Of a stretch of DNA of 64,000 bases, positions 1 to 11,524 are shown one piece after another; positions within the stretch are counted from its first letter, which is position 1, and every line of letters begins with the position of its first letter. Origin of the DNA: Sophora flavescens (taxonomy: Eukaryota > Streptophyta > Magnoliopsida > Fabales > Fabaceae). The notes below the pieces were generated by a model. That model ran no database searches and was not told the DNA's origin. It worked only from the letters and a program-made list of their open reading frames with translations. Both the position numbers and the translations under genes were made by a program. Where the stretch lies: assembly GCA_030762895.1 (NCBI GenBank), contig CM061062.1, positions 2,255,001-2,319,000 on the forward strand. Reading direction: 5' to 3'.

Positions 1-1200
1 TTGAATTTTTTTTGTTGACAAAATGAGCTATTGAATTTTATTACTATATTGAAATAAAAAAAACTGGCTCCTTGGGTCTGAATCTGATCATATCATTATC
101 TATCCCTCGGAGCAATGATTTTTGTACACAAACGTGAAATATCATTTGGTGTCCCCTTTATTTTTTGGATGTATTTTGAGAAGCGTGTATATAGAGAAGA
201 TAAAAAATAGGTGAGAGATAGAGATAAAAATATACGATATCACATACAATATCCAAAATTTGTGTTCAAATATCATAACTCTATCCCTCGTAAGTCGTCA
301 CTTTGATGTTTTTTCATTTCATTTCCTCATCTATTTGAGCATTGTGTTAGGTATCCTCAATTAATATGAGGTTGGATAGTTCAATTGATTTGAGCTAATG
401 GTATAATGAGTTGGTGAAGTAAGAGATTCAAGATTCAAACATTGATAAATGAGAAAAAATTAACCTAACAACTAACCGCTAATATTTATTATTAAAAAAA
501 AAATCAACAAAATATTTCTGGATGAACAACTCCATAAGCATGCAAAATTCTTGCTCACGCCAAAATGGTTTCGGCTAATTTAGTATATTCAAATCAAAAG
601 TGGTTAAAATTTTGGAAGTGCATGAAGCATTGACCGACGAGTTCATTGTTATGTATTTTTAATATAAAAAATTTATACTATCAATTAATTGTAAATTAAT
701 AAATTTGAAATTTGAAAGTAATTAAAATAAAAGTCACATATTTTTAATAAGAATTTAATTTTTATGTACTATTACTATAAATAATTTGGACAAATCAATA
801 TTGTTATTATTTTTCTTTGTTAATTATTTCTTTCTTTTAATAGTCAGGGTCTGGTATGTCGATATAGTTGGGATGCATTTCCTTGAAATGATGTTTCTGA
901 CTATTTTTTCTGCTTAAAAAAATTCTCTCTTAATAGTTAAAATTATTTAAATAATTGTTTTATTTTTTTTTTGTCTAAACCCAATGTATCTCAATATTAT
1001 TAACGAAAGACTAATCACTATTCGTGAGACATGGCTTTCGATTGGCACAAATCGAGTCAATCACTAAAATCTTATAACCGCTAAGCCAAAATGTATGGTT
1101 AAAATATCTCTTTATCGATAATACATTCCAGTTAAACGCGGTGCCGAAATAATCTAATTTGTAACTAATGTATGAAAACTCAAAAAAAAAAAAGTATGAA
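1..1200. other. AT-rich 5' intergenic flank, no gene seen
   Basis: No reading frame with coding character and no RNA gene is visible. Positions 365-480 resemble a worn tRNA-derived SINE: AGTTCAATTGATTTGAGC is followed by a GATTCAAAC-like B-box and an A-rich tail. This is too degraded to call firmly. Confidence 0.5.
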
Positions 1201-1201
1201 A

Positions 1202-1253
1202 ACGACGTCGTGCGAGCTCGTTTTACTCCGACCGCACAACAATGCTATAAATT
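1202..1253 (+). promoter_or_regulatory. Promoter of the 171-aa gene: ACGT palindrome and TATA box
   Basis: ACGACGTCGT at 1202-1211 is a palindrome with a C-box/bZIP-type GACGTC core. TATAAATT at 1246-1253 lies about 30 bp before a CT-rich leader, the usual spacing for a plant TATA box. Transcription probably starts near 1275-1285. This is inferred from position only. Confidence 0.55.
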
Positions 1254-1346
1254 GAATCCAGCTGCCAGTGTTTCCTTCCTCTCCTTCATCGTTGCTGCCA
1301 GCGCGCCGTTGATTTCTTCTTTCAGAGGATTCCATTTCCCTCAAAG

Positions 1347-1979
1347 GTTTCTCTCTCTCACCCTCTCTCTCTCTCCCCGACGTGTTTATGTTTTCTACTT
1401 TTTTATTTTATCTTTTTGTTCCAGATCTGACCTTGTTTCTAACAACATAGTTTCTTCAAATTTTAGTAAAGGGGTCTTGTTTGAAATGACAAACATAGCA
1501 TGTTTTCTAGGACAGATCTGTTCAAATGTTAGATCTTCTCTCCTATGTTGTTTTGTTTTAAAAAAAAGTTTCTGTTTTTTGGTAATTGAAGAATTTATTG
1601 AAAACCCCTTTTTGGTTCTGTCCCTGGTTGTATTTTTAAAATGGATACATTGATTTTTAGGTGGGTAGCTTAAATCAAAGGTTGGGTTTTTGCTGTATTA
1701 TTAAGGATTTTTCATGACCCGGAAATAAAGTTTGAAGATTTTTCAAGGTTTGAGCTCAGATCTGCTGTTGTTCTGTGAATATGATTATACCCCTGTCTTC
1801 ATGTTACCGAATTTCTTTCAGTAATTTAACTTCTGTTGTTTTGATTCATTGAATTGATGAGGCTAAATGGATCTGTTAACAAATTGATGTTGCTGTGTTA
1901 CAGTTTTTAAGAATATGCCCTCATTTTCTTTGTAAATAATTGGGATTTCTCTAAATATAAAAGGTCAAAATTTTTTTGG

Positions 1980-2034
<55 letters not shown>

Positions 2035-2086
2035 AATTTGGACATTTTCTGAGTGTTTATATATTTGTTCTATTTTGTGTGTTTAG
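1347..2086 (+). other. Leader (5' UTR) intron
   Basis: The leader exon seems to end with CAAAG before GTTTCT at 1347, and a clear acceptor TGTGTTTAG ends at 2086, 33 bp before the start codon. The interval is T-rich, contains a TA microsatellite and has no coding frame in phase with the downstream exons. The donor is less certain than the acceptor. The 161-residue open frame at 1168-1653 runs across promoter, leader and intron and is not a gene. Confidence 0.55.
1982..2030. repeat. TA microsatellite in the leader intron
   Basis: About 24 uninterrupted TA units lie in the 3' half of the leader intron, some 55 bp before its acceptor. Confidence 0.95.
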
Positions 2087-2119
2087 GCGTTCTACTGTGG
2101 AATAAAGCCAATTTTGAAG

Positions 2120-3062
2120 ATGAACTGTTATAGTCTTCAGCAGAACGCCTTCGCAGCTGGTGAAGAGATGAGAGGCTCTGTTAACATTGCTGATCATAAG
2201 GAGCCTGTCATTTGCCCTAAGCCGCGCCGAGTTGGGGTCTTATCCAACATGCCTATAAGGCCTTTAAGATGGCATTTGAAGTAAGTCTTAGAATCTATTG
2301 CTTGCCATTTGAGTTTTGATGACATTGTTGTGTTTAAAATCTTTTTTAGGATGATGATCTGATATTGTTGTGTTTCAATTTCTTGTAGTCAACAAGCTGA
2401 GGGGGCTGATTCAAAAGCTGGGGCAGAGCTGCTAGACTTTATCTTCAAGGTTAGTTATGACTTCATTGCAAATTATCTAGTTTATATTTAAACCTAGATG
2501 GAGCATAAAGAATTTTCAAGTAGGATAATTTTATTAGGGCATTACTAGTTTGTTACTTCATCACTAGACTTTACTAATGTATGAATTTTAAGGATGATAA
2601 ATGCTGTGTTTCTTTGGGAAGTGGAAGACATTTTTTGATATGTCAGCTTAATTTGATTTTGGTTTTGAGCCAAAAGGGATGTGGTATTTACTTAAATTTT
2701 GATTAGTGAATGTTCCTTGACTCTTAAATTTGATTTATTAATTGGTATCTTGATCTTGATTTTAACAGGAGAGTCATGGGGATGAATTTGCAAATCAGGT
2801 AGCCTCTTCTCCTCCATATTTTTGCGGTTCTCCTCCTGTCCGAGCCGCTAATCCATTGATCCAGGATGCTCGATTTGGAGATGAAAAGCCTCCGATCCCA
2901 GCGATTTCATCACCATCAGGTTTATCATCTCCATCTTCAGCATCTCGTAAAGGAGGATGTGTTAGGATGAGTTTTGGACTTAAACCAGCTGCAGTTAGAG
3001 TAGAAGGATTTGATTGCCTCAACAGGGATTGCCAGAATTCCAGCATCCCTGCTGTTGCTTAA
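2120..3062 (+). CDS. Conserved plant protein of unknown function (3 exons, 171 aa)
   Basis: Exons are 2120-2280, 2389-2449 and 2769-3062, giving 171 residues. Donors GTAAGT and GTTAGT and acceptors TTGTAG and AACAG are canonical, and phases join cleanly (2, then 0). The protein starts MNCYSLQQNAFAAGEE and has a basic CPKPRR patch near residue 35. The third exon carries a Ser/Pro-rich block with SPPYFCGSPPVRAANPLIQDARFGDE-like content (about residues 80-110) and ends with a conserved-looking GLKPAAVRVEGFDCL segment. No signal peptide, membrane segment or catalytic motif is visible. From memory it resembles a small family of land-plant proteins without assigned function; that match was not tested. 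The gene has its own TATA box and a leader intron, and no frame damage, so it is probably expressed. The start was chosen because it is the first ATG after the leader acceptor and gives the full conserved N-terminus. Confidence 0.85.
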
Positions 3063-3954
3063 ACTCCATTTAGAGAAGTGTACATAAGAAGGAGCTTAAG
3101 TGTGACCACTTATAAAAATGACTTAACTAGAAAGAATATCTTTTGAGTAGTTTAAGGGAAAAACAAACCTAGTGTTCTTGAGAGGGGTTTGGTATGTAAA
3201 GAGCATGTTCTTTTGTAATATAAAGCGGATGGATTTGAGTGTCTTATATAATTTTTTTAGGTGATCACCACGAGAATGTCCTGTATAGAGAGTTGGTGAT
3301 TTTGCTTGTATTTCATGTAAATATATTTAATTAAATATGAAATTATGTCTATGTAATGGAGTGAACTGGTATTTCTAATCAGGAATGCCCATTCTGTTCT
3401 TATTGAAGTTTTTGGTATGAATTTTACCCCTTGTGATAGGTGGAAAAGCAACACCACTTGGTCTCAATTTACTATCCAACACATTCTCTTTTTCTCTTTA
3501 CGAATTTCTTTGGAACCTTGTATATACCGTTCCAAGGGTGCCTTGAAGAATTAATTATAAAAAGAAAAGATTATTTGGGGTCTATTTTTTATTATTTTAT
3601 TCGTAAAATGGAATGATGATGCAATTGAATATTTTAAAAGTGGTGAATGGGATTGATTAGGAGGAGGGAATCAAGGTTTGAAATCAGGAGTATGGAAGAT
3701 ACTATACCAGTATTCTAACAAAAGATGGTAAAGTGATAGTCTTTGCACGGAAATGATCCTTTCCATTTTCAATTTCTCCATTTCTGTTCATTTTCAAAGT
3801 TTTGGAAAAATAAATTTGTATTATATATATGTGTGTAGTCTCTGCTTTTATATTTCCAAAATGAGAATAGAGAAGATTCTTACTTGTGTTTGCATAAGTG
3901 AATAAGGTTTTGACTATTGTCTAGTTGATGGTTATTAAAGGAAGCAAGAGTACT
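3063..3954. other. 3' UTR and downstream flank
   Basis: T-rich sequence follows the stop codon. AATATAAAG near 3217 is a candidate polyadenylation signal, and transcription probably ends between 3230 and 3350. Beyond that I see no gene. Confidence 0.4.
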
Positions 3955-4077
3955 AACTTAGGTTGGTTCCAAGTGGTAAGCGCTTAAGCATGTTAGAGAT
4001 TTGAATATTGACTTTTGTGAATGAAAAAAATTCGGTCGAGAGAGGATTGTCCGTACCCAAAATAAAAAAAAGGAAGC
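3955..4077 (+). mobile_element. SINE-like fragment
   Basis: GGTTCCAAGTGGTAAGCG resembles a tRNA-derived A-box region and GAGATTTGAATATTGAC a weak B-box. The piece ends in an A-rich tail (AAAATAAAAAAAAGG). It looks related in layout to the clearer copies at 5585 and 59323. No target duplication was recognised. Confidence 0.35.
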
Positions 4078-4235
4078 CAGAGTAGTATTCCTCTCATGTT
4101 TTTTTTTTCGGTGCTCTGATTTTAATTTTCTTCTGTTATTAAATGAAAATTATGTCAATTAGTTTTTTTGTGTGTATTCACTTGACAGTTTTCCAAGGAA
4201 AAAAAAAAACTTTGACAGTTTTTACTTTTTTATAG

Positions 4236-4370
4236 TACTCTTAAAAGAATCATAAGAAACAAATTTTTATGGGGAAATTAGGTATTTAACTTCTTCAAAT
4301 ATTAAATACATCAATTCCTAATACAAAGTTTCTTTTCTTGATTCCTTAATGAGTGTCCTTAGCATTTCCC
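4236..4370. mobile_element. MITE fragment (GCTAA..AAGTG family)
   Basis: The interior (ATTTTTATGGGGAAATTA, then ATTAAATACA) and the right end AGTGTCCTTAGCATTT match the family also seen at 4411 and 5789. The left end is worn. Confidence 0.4.
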
Positions 4371-4410
4371 TTTATATTAAACGAGAGAGAGTTGCAATAT
4401 TAGAGAAAGG

Positions 4411-4569
4411 AGAATGCTAACAAGCATTGTTTAAACAATCAAGAAATGAAATTTTGTATGAGAAATTGTGTATTTAACATTTTGAAAAGTGTAATACTTA
4501 GTTTTCAATAGAAATTTTCTTTTTATGAATTACTTAACTAATATCTTAGGACACTCGTTAGCAACACCC
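4411..4569. mobile_element. MITE, GCTAA..AAGTG family, copy 1
   Basis: The left end AGAATGCTAACAAGCA and right end GGACACTCGTTAGCAACA are imperfect inverted repeats around a core with AAATTGTGTATTTAAC and GAAAAGTGTAATACTTAG. The same core recurs at 5789-5955, so this is a short non-coding element family rather than chance. Confidence 0.6.
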
Positions 4570-5241
4570 GAGAAAAGATTAACCAATGCCAATCCTCAGA
4601 ACACCAGAGAATCATTTACCTCTTTTTTTTTGTTGAAAAGAATCATCTACCTTTGATAGTCACACTATCAGAGAAAATATTATTGATGCCACAAATCAAG
4701 GGATTGAAAAATATCAACCAATTCAATGCTCAAAATAGCAGCAAGGAATAAATCTATTGCTGGTCACAATTCAAGAGAAGGACCCACTCTCGACAATCCT
4801 TTGTTGCTTACCCACCTGGACCAGTTTTTAGCAAGTCAACTGATATCTTCAACAATGGCTGCAACTTTTATCAAGCTTTGTAATTTGTTACTCTTTTAGT
4901 TCCATCAAATTTCCAAGTTCATTATTCTTTGTTATTTCCAAGTGCTCCGTGGGAGAGGTAATATGTCTTCCTCTTCTAGTTGTGTAACTGATACACAAAG
5001 ATAATATGCTGGTGCTATGGACTTGTGTTACAATAAAATGGACTCACATATATACTCAACGGTTAGGTGAAATTTGTTGAAGATAAAATGTATACAAGTT
5101 GCTTTGCACTAAAAATAATTGATAGTGATTTAACTAAGTTAAATAAATTACAATCAAAATAGGTTAGAGTACTACTAAGTATAGAACTCCCAAATGATCA
5201 AATTGGAATTGAAATAGCCAAGCAACAAAATACTCTACCTT
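4570..5241. other. Intergenic, no feature seen
   Basis: AT-rich sequence without coding frames, RNA genes or clear repeats. Confidence 0.5.
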
Positions 5242-5454
5242 AAGGTTATGATGCACCACCCACCAAAGTGGTGCAGTGGTGTACCACTAAGTGCTCATTC
5301 CAGATCATCAAAATTGCCACTTGGGTTATTCACTTTTCAACCTAATTTTGGGTGGTCGAATAGTCAATGACATGTGTCAAATTGGAGAGTGGTGATTGAT
5401 TCACATGAATGATGCATCACTACACCATTTTTGTGGATGGTACGCCATAACCTT
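5242..5454. mobile_element. 213-bp MITE with AAGGTTATG termini
   Basis: The left end AAGGTTATGATGCACCACCC pairs with the right end, whose reverse complement reads AAGGTTATGGCGTACCATCC. The inverted repeats extend about 32 bp with few mismatches and include an inner GTGGTG. No coding sequence. The family is not identified and the target duplication is unclear. Confidence 0.65.
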
Positions 5455-5584
5455 CACCTATAATACCTAGTTTGTCTTCTAATTTAATGCATGCATTTCA
5501 GTTTGTTGCAAATAATCAATGTTATAATTTTAAACATCTCAATTAAAATGAGATCAGGCCAACATTATTTCAAAGAGTGGGGAT

Positions 5585-5772
5585 AAATATATACAAGTTA
5601 TTAAGTGAAAGGAATTTGAGTTTTCCAAACATATGGTCCTGGGATTGATTCCGAATTCATGTGTATAAAAAACAAATACTATTGGGAGGGATCTCCTCCT
5701 AAACACATGATAATACCTGAGAGATTAATCTCTCACATAAAGTGGGAGGGTAATCCGGATAAATAAAAAAAG
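5585..5772 (+). mobile_element. SINE copy
   Basis: GGGATTGATTCC at 5641-5652 fits a polymerase III B-box. The downstream body (GAGAGATTAATCTCTCAC and TGGGAGGGTAAT) matches the SINE at 59323-59529 position by position, and the copy ends with an A-rich tail before 5773. The A-box side is worn. Confidence 0.5.
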
Positions 5773-5788
5773 ACTTAAATTAAGAAGG

Positions 5789-5955
5789 AGAATGCTAATA
5801 AGTGTCCTTAAGACATTACTTAAGGAACCAAAAAAATAAATTTTATATTGAAAATTGTGTATATAATTTATTGAAAAGTGTAACAATTAGTTTTTTAATA
5901 CAAATTTTCCTTTTAGGAGTTTCTGAAAAAATGCCCGCACTTGTTAGCAAGACTC
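5789..5955. mobile_element. MITE, GCTAA..AAGTG family, copy 2
   Basis: The left end GAATGCTAATAAGTGTCC and right end GCACTTGTTAGCAAGACTC form an inverted repeat (reverse complement of the right end contains GCTAACAAGTGC). The core matches the copy at 4411-4569. It lies directly after the SINE tail. Confidence 0.6.
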
Positions 5956-6801
5956 AAATAAGAAAGGAGTGAGCATAAATGAAAGACAGGTGGATTGATG
6001 GACAATAGAGGCTAACAATAATTTTATTCCAGCATCTCACTTTTTTTTAAAGAGTAATTTTAGATATTACCAAAGGATTTTTGTTTTCGTTTGGATTAAC
6101 AACTTAATTAAATACTTAGTCAATAAATTTTTTTACAAATAAATTAAAAATAACTTATTTTTATAAGCTTCTCTGATAAGCTTATTGAAATAAGTTAAAA
6201 AGAGTTTATAAGAAAATCATAAATTATTTTGAAAGAAATCCTACTATGTGAAATGTGTACACAAACTTTTGATTGGTCTATCTTTCTTTCATTCTCGATA
6301 TTGACATTTTTCTTTGACATGGTTATTAAAGGGTTTCAATTTTTTTTAGAAAAAATGGATATTCATATTTTTCGTTGTCATACTATATAGAACTCCCCTA
6401 AGATAAAAGGATTAGAGAAAATCATAGTAGGTAAAAAAGTAGAAAGGACAAAGAAAATACTATAACGAGCATGTTCCAACAAAAAGTATGAAATTAATTT
6501 TGTATTAAGTATCATTTTTCCTTTTTTGAAGTCTATTAATGTGAAATTGTGGACACTGTATTTTATTCAAAAAATTTCCTTCTTGTATATTTTTCCCTAA
6601 ATCAATTGGTGAAGGCAAGTAAAAACTTTTAATGAATTTTATAAAAATATTTATTTTATTTCTTCCAATTAATAACCATAAAAAATATATAATAAAAAAA
6701 TGAGCAAAAGATCAATAAAACAAAGTCACGTTTGCCTAAGGCCATGCTCTTTTGTACTAGTACTACTTAAAATTCAGTCTAACCAATGAGTTCAGCTATA
6801 C
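5956..6801. other. Intergenic, no gene seen
   Basis: AT-rich sequence. Around 6465-6560 there is weak similarity to the core of the GCTAA..AAGTG MITEs. No coding frames. Confidence 0.4.
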
Positions 6802-6810
6802 AGGTTTTAG

Positions 6811-8020
6811 GATGTTGCTTTCTACACCACTAAAATCTTTAATACACCACAAATCTCATTTTAATTTTTTTCTTTTTCCTAAAATACCCATGTCTCTTAA
6901 CTTCCTCCTATTCTCCCTCTATTTTCATCTTCCTTCAAATGTTCCCTCTATATCTGTTCATCGTCTCTATCATTTCCATTATTGAGGTACGTTGCACGTT
7001 CATTCGTTCTGTTTGTTTTTTTTCCCTTCAAATTTTTATACTTATCGAAATTAAGTTTCCGGAATACAGATGCATATACTAACAAAAACTTAATTCCAGA
7101 ATACCAAGTTTTGATTGTTTTTATTTACCAAACCTTATTTATGTAGAGTATATGACTTTTACCTAACATACCATAAGCTTATTTCCGGAACTGCATGTGG
7201 CTAATTCCGGAAACTTGATTTCAAAACATTGTACAAATTAATTCTAGAAGTATATTTATGGTATTAAACAGATGTAGTTCCGGAAATAAATTCCCAGTAT
7301 GCTAGTAAAAAAGTCATATCTATTCGGCAGTCATGAATAATTTAATCTTTGGCTTTTATTTTTATTTGCATGTTCACTTTTTCAGGCAGCTTGGATACAT
7401 ACTCTTCCATATTAATTTCTACACGTAAGCAACACAAACACAAAATAAGGGAATAACAAACAAAAAAAATAAAAATAAAAATAAAAATTCAAAGTTTAAT
7501 TTCCGGAAGCTTTCTTTCAGAGTTCCAATTTTTAATTTCCGATATTGTACAAAGTGTGTTTCAAAAACTAGTTTCCAGTACTTTGAAAGAAACCTTCCGA
7601 AAATTAAATTTTGAATAGTTACAAAATCAAAACAACCTTCCAAAATTTAAATTTCGGTATAGCAAAAATCCAGAATTCTGAAAATTAATCCCCCGAACGA
7701 TGAATTTACAGAGATTATCGTACCTGGACACCAAAAAACGCAAAAGAAGAGACGAATATGGAACTATCAAGGAGGAAGCTATTCAAAGAGAAATAATGAA
7801 AAATAGGAAAAATAACCTATAAACCTATCAAAGGGAAGTTACTCAATAGGTGGGGTGAGGAGGGAGAAGTGGGAAAGATGAAGAAGAGGGGAGGGGTGTA
7901 TTTCAAAATATAGGTTATGTGGTGTGTGAAGATAGTTGGAGGTATTTTGGGGATATTGAAATTCTTTTTAAGAAAGTCGTGGTGTATTAGAAATTTTAGT
8001 GGTGTAAAAAGCAACACCCC
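6811..8020. mobile_element. Non-autonomous MULE-like DNA transposon, about 1.2 kb
   Basis: The left 40 bp (GATGTTGCTTTCTACACCAC onward) match the reverse complement of the right end (7979-8020, GGGGTGTTGCTTTTTACACC onward) with only a few mismatches. The flanks carry AGGTTTTAG (6802-6810) and AAGTTTTAG (8021-8029), a 9-bp near-duplicate. Long terminal inverted repeats with a 9-bp target duplication are the signature of Mutator-like elements. The inside has no transposase, only AT-rich sequence with repeated TTCCGGAA motifs, so the element depended on a helper. Exact boundaries are uncertain by 1-2 bp. Confidence 0.75.
7057..7508. repeat. Series of TTCCGGAA palindromes in the MULE-like element
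   Basis: Perfect TTCCGGAA palindromes lie at 7057-7064, 7193-7200, 7205-7212, 7278-7285 and 7501-7508. Mutated relatives (ATTCCAGAA, ATTTCCGATA, CTTCCGAAAA) lie between and beyond them, mostly in the context TTAATTTCCGGAA. Spacing is irregular. Confidence 0.8.
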
Positions 8021-8029
8021 AAGTTTTAG

Positions 8030-9561
8030 TACCAAGATGGGACTTATGGGCCTTCATAACATGCTAGGCCCATGAAGGAGTCACATTCCTGAAACACTAT
8101 ATTGCCATTGATTGATATTGATGCACTGATTGAAGAATAGAAAATTGGTCACCATCTATTTCTACACCCCTTCTCTGAAGTTTGCAGGCTTGTAGCTGAG
8201 CTTAATGGTCCCTTTTGTTTTGTTTTATTTTGATCCTAGCTTGCAAACACATGAAGTGCTTCCTTCACCTCACCATGCGAAATATTTTGAACTAATATAC
8301 ATAAGCCTATAGGTTATAACAAAATATAAAAGAACAATTAATAAACCACGATTTATATTAGAAGATAATAAACAGAGGGTTTAAATTACTCAATATGTTT
8401 TTTATTTGTTTAGAATCTTTTATACATATCTATTCGATCTTCCATTCACAAAATATAATAGAAACAACCAAACACACCAATAATGATACGTATCACATTA
8501 CTTATTCCTCAACCTCAGTTAGGTTGTGACAATGACTTTTGTTTTTGTTTTCCATTAATTTTTGAAATGATGGAGTCACATTGGCTTGACTTAGTAGTCA
8601 TTATAGACCGCAAAATTTATATGGCAGTTATTATGTCAAAATAACAATTTTAACAATTTTCTGTTCAAGCTTTTGGAGGATTTATGGATGCTCAAATGTC
8701 ACAGGGCTAACTTCAAAATTTTTAGAAAACTTAGTTAAAGAAATTAGTCTCATGAGTCATGACAGAGAAAAGTTATGTTAGATGACACATTTATTTCATT
8801 TTTAAATGATAATAAATATTCGATCTTGACATATATAAGAGTGAGGTTGTTACTTTGCATCTAATGATCACAAGTATTGTGTTGGATACAGCCTCTTTAT
8901 GAAGACAAGATTAAGGTATTTCGAGAAATGAACGGAAAATAGAATGAGTAAAAACCGAGTAATGTTTCAACTGGTCTAATATATGAGTATTATTAAAGTG
9001 TTAAGAAATTAAGAAAAGGAAATTTATATTGTAGAATTTAATGTAATATTTTTTCATATATTAAATACATAAATTTTTTCATTATGATTTGCCTATTTTA
9101 GTTTTTTAACCTGTACTCAGCATTAGCTTACATTCTCCTCGCTATATTAATTAATGGTTTATGCAGATCAAATTGGACAGCATAAATATAGATTCTTCAC
9201 AGTTTAACGATTCAACCCGCCAATATCATACTATTTTTAAAACACTGTTCTCTTTAAATTTTAATATACTAATGCAAGCTAAGAACAGAGTCTCCTCTAT
9301 AATTTTAAAAATACATTTTTTCTTGGTATGTTGCTCAATGTTCTCATAGATAATTATCTTTCAACTGTTGCAATTCCTGGCTGATTACAACGTCCATATG
9401 TTCGTGTATATTAAATATTCAGGTATATAGATTGATAAATTATTGTCACTTGTTTTTTTTTGACTGGCATGTCACTTTTTTTTGGGGTACATATATATTT
9501 CACTTTAACATTTAGGTGAATGTTGCAAATTTCATAACTATTAATAAGCAGAACCCAATGT
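8030..9561. other. Intergenic with a MITE remnant
   Basis: No gene seen. Positions 8985-9130 resemble the GCTAA..AAGTG MITE core (AAATTTATATTG, then ATTAAATACATAAATTTT), with worn ends. Small open frames here lack coding character. Confidence 0.4.
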
Positions 9562-9566
9562 TTGTG

Positions 9567-9891
9567 TGTTAGAATTTTTTGGGTCATACATATAATATTT
9601 AAATGTGTTAGGACTATTATTTTAATTAACCAAATTAAAGTAATCTAATTCAGGTAAGGTTTATGACTAAGGACGTAATTATCATGGAAAATCTTGTGTA
9701 GATACCTAAAGTTTTATTTCTATTTTTATAATGGGCTAAAATAGAAATAGGAAAAGTCTAAGTCTTGACTCTTCATGAAAGGGCATAGACTCATTATAAA
9801 AGGTTATGGCCCCCTTTTCATATGCAATTAGTTTTCATTTCTAACATCCCATCATTAGAAAAGAAAGTCTATTTGGTCTAAGAGGAATTGT
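9567..9891 (+). repeat. Copia shell: left piece of the split 5' LTR
   Basis: 325 bp aligning to the start of the uninterrupted 3' LTR at 47226. Alignment stops at AATTGT, exactly where the CACTA element begins, and resumes at GCATACTTG at 42351. Confidence 0.93.
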
Positions 9892-10100
9892 CACTACTGG
9901 AAAATATGTAATAAATGAGCAAGGGTAACGTATGTTAAACAAAAAGTAGACGTTAAAAATGAGGCGGTGTCAGAACCGTAAATATTAGGTTCATTTAAAT
10001 CAGATTTTATGTCTGTTGTTTAAACAATAGGCGTTAAAAGTGATGAATGTCACTTTTAACGTATGTTGTTTAAACAACAGACGTTAAAAATGATTTCCAA
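9892..10100. repeat. CACTA left terminus and subterminal repeats
   Basis: CACTACTGGAAAAT is followed by at least five copies, in both orientations, of the motif (A)ACAGACGTTAAAA. One pair forms a hairpin around AAAAGTGATGAATGTCACTTTT near 10035-10060, next to two GTTGTTTAAACAA blocks. Such arrays bind the element's own TNPA-type protein in characterised CACTA elements. Confidence 0.85.
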
Positions 10101-11524
10101 TGTTTTTAGAAAGTATACGTTACCCGCGCGCCTTCCTTCTTCATCACATTCACTCTGCCTCTGATCACCTCCTTCTGCCCTAACCCTTTCTCTCTTAGTG
10201 ATCACCACCGCGAGCTCCTCTCCACCACCACCGCGAGGTATGTACTTACTCTCTTTTTTCTCTCTCTCTGTTTCTCAACAGTGCGCGCCCTAACTCTCTT
10301 TGTCCCTCTTACTCTCAGCAACCACATCGAATGACGGCCACCACGCGAGCTCCTCTCCCCACCACCACGCGAGAGCCTCACATCATAGCATGGTTCTCCA
10401 TTAAACCACCCCACACACAATAAAAGAACATATATTAAACCCTAATCTCTTCACTTTTCTTTTCTTTACCATTAAGCATCCTTGGTATTGATCAACTAAA
10501 GGATTTTTGGTTTTCAGTTGTCTACCACCGAATGATATCAGCTTGTTCCCATTAACAGAACTTGGGATTTATCAGTTGTTAGAACTTGCTTGTCACCCCA
10601 TTAACAGGTATGCACCCACTGTCTTTATTCATTTCATTTCACTTGCTTTTGTGGTTTGTGTTACTGTTATGCTAACATTAGGAACTTGCATGTTAAGAGT
10701 GCTTGTTTAGGGAATGCATTGAACTGTATGTTGTTGCTTAAATCTGGCATAGACTTGTCTAATTTGCAAAAAAACTGAGTTGTTTGTACTTGATAATTTG
10801 AGCAATAACTTATTTTATGTTTAGAGTTCTAAGAATCATTGGAAATGCTTCCGTGTTTTCATGTAGTGAAAAATGCATAGTGATAGTTTATGATGAATCT
10901 GTTGCCATCAGTTTGTAGTTTTCTGCTTCTGGTTACTAGAACATAATCCCTGAACAAAATAATAGTAATTGGTACTACTGCTATAGTTTCATAGGTTTTT
11001 GATTTATTAGAGGCGAAGAAATAATTTCCTTTTAATAACATTATATGAGTCTAATTTTGGTATACTGTTATATTTTTTTTGCACTGACAACTAATAACCT
11101 ATCACCTCATGCGTGAACCCTAACAGAGAGCCCGGCTGTAGCACCACCATCCTGGTAGCACTACCACTGAGCCACTCTCCTTCTCCTCTCTGTGAATGCA
11201 GGTAACCCCCAAATTTCGGTTTTGCAATACCCATTTTTGTCTGTGTTTTCAAATCTTCCACATTTGCTTGTGATTATGTTTTCAAATTACAGTAACATAT
11301 TCATCTGCCCAATGTTCATTGTGAACTCAGAATTTTCTATTTTTGATGTTTCTGTGAGTATGTGTGATAAGTCATAGCTTATCTCTAACATAGGTTATGT
11401 AAGCATAAAGGTTGGTCAAGTACTAAAAAATAAGCATGATTTGTCATTTGCTTAGTTCATTTTTTAAGTATGAGAATATATGCAAAAAGTTCATTAAAGA
11501 GGGATAGGAACCTTATTTTTCAGG
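10101..11524 (+). other. CACTA leader region with probable untranslated exons
   Basis: After CCCGCGCGCC the sequence turns C-rich (CACCACCGCGAGCTCCTC appears twice with changes) and has possible donors GAG|GTATGT near 10238 and CAG|GTATGC near 10608. No long coding frame matches a transposase. It looks like the promoter, leader exons and introns of the CACTA gene that follows; this is inferred from position and composition. Confidence 0.35.

Noticed and set aside
1168..1653. 161-residue plus-strand open frame
   Set aside because: It spans promoter, CT-rich leader and intron of the 171-aa gene and has low-complexity, non-coding composition.
2795..3046. Minus-strand open frame over exon 3
   Set aside because: Shadow of the real exon on the other strand; no splice or start support.
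10202..10420. Minus-strand Arg-rich frame
   Set aside because: Arises from CCACCACCGCGAG-type repeats in the CACTA leader; no coding support.
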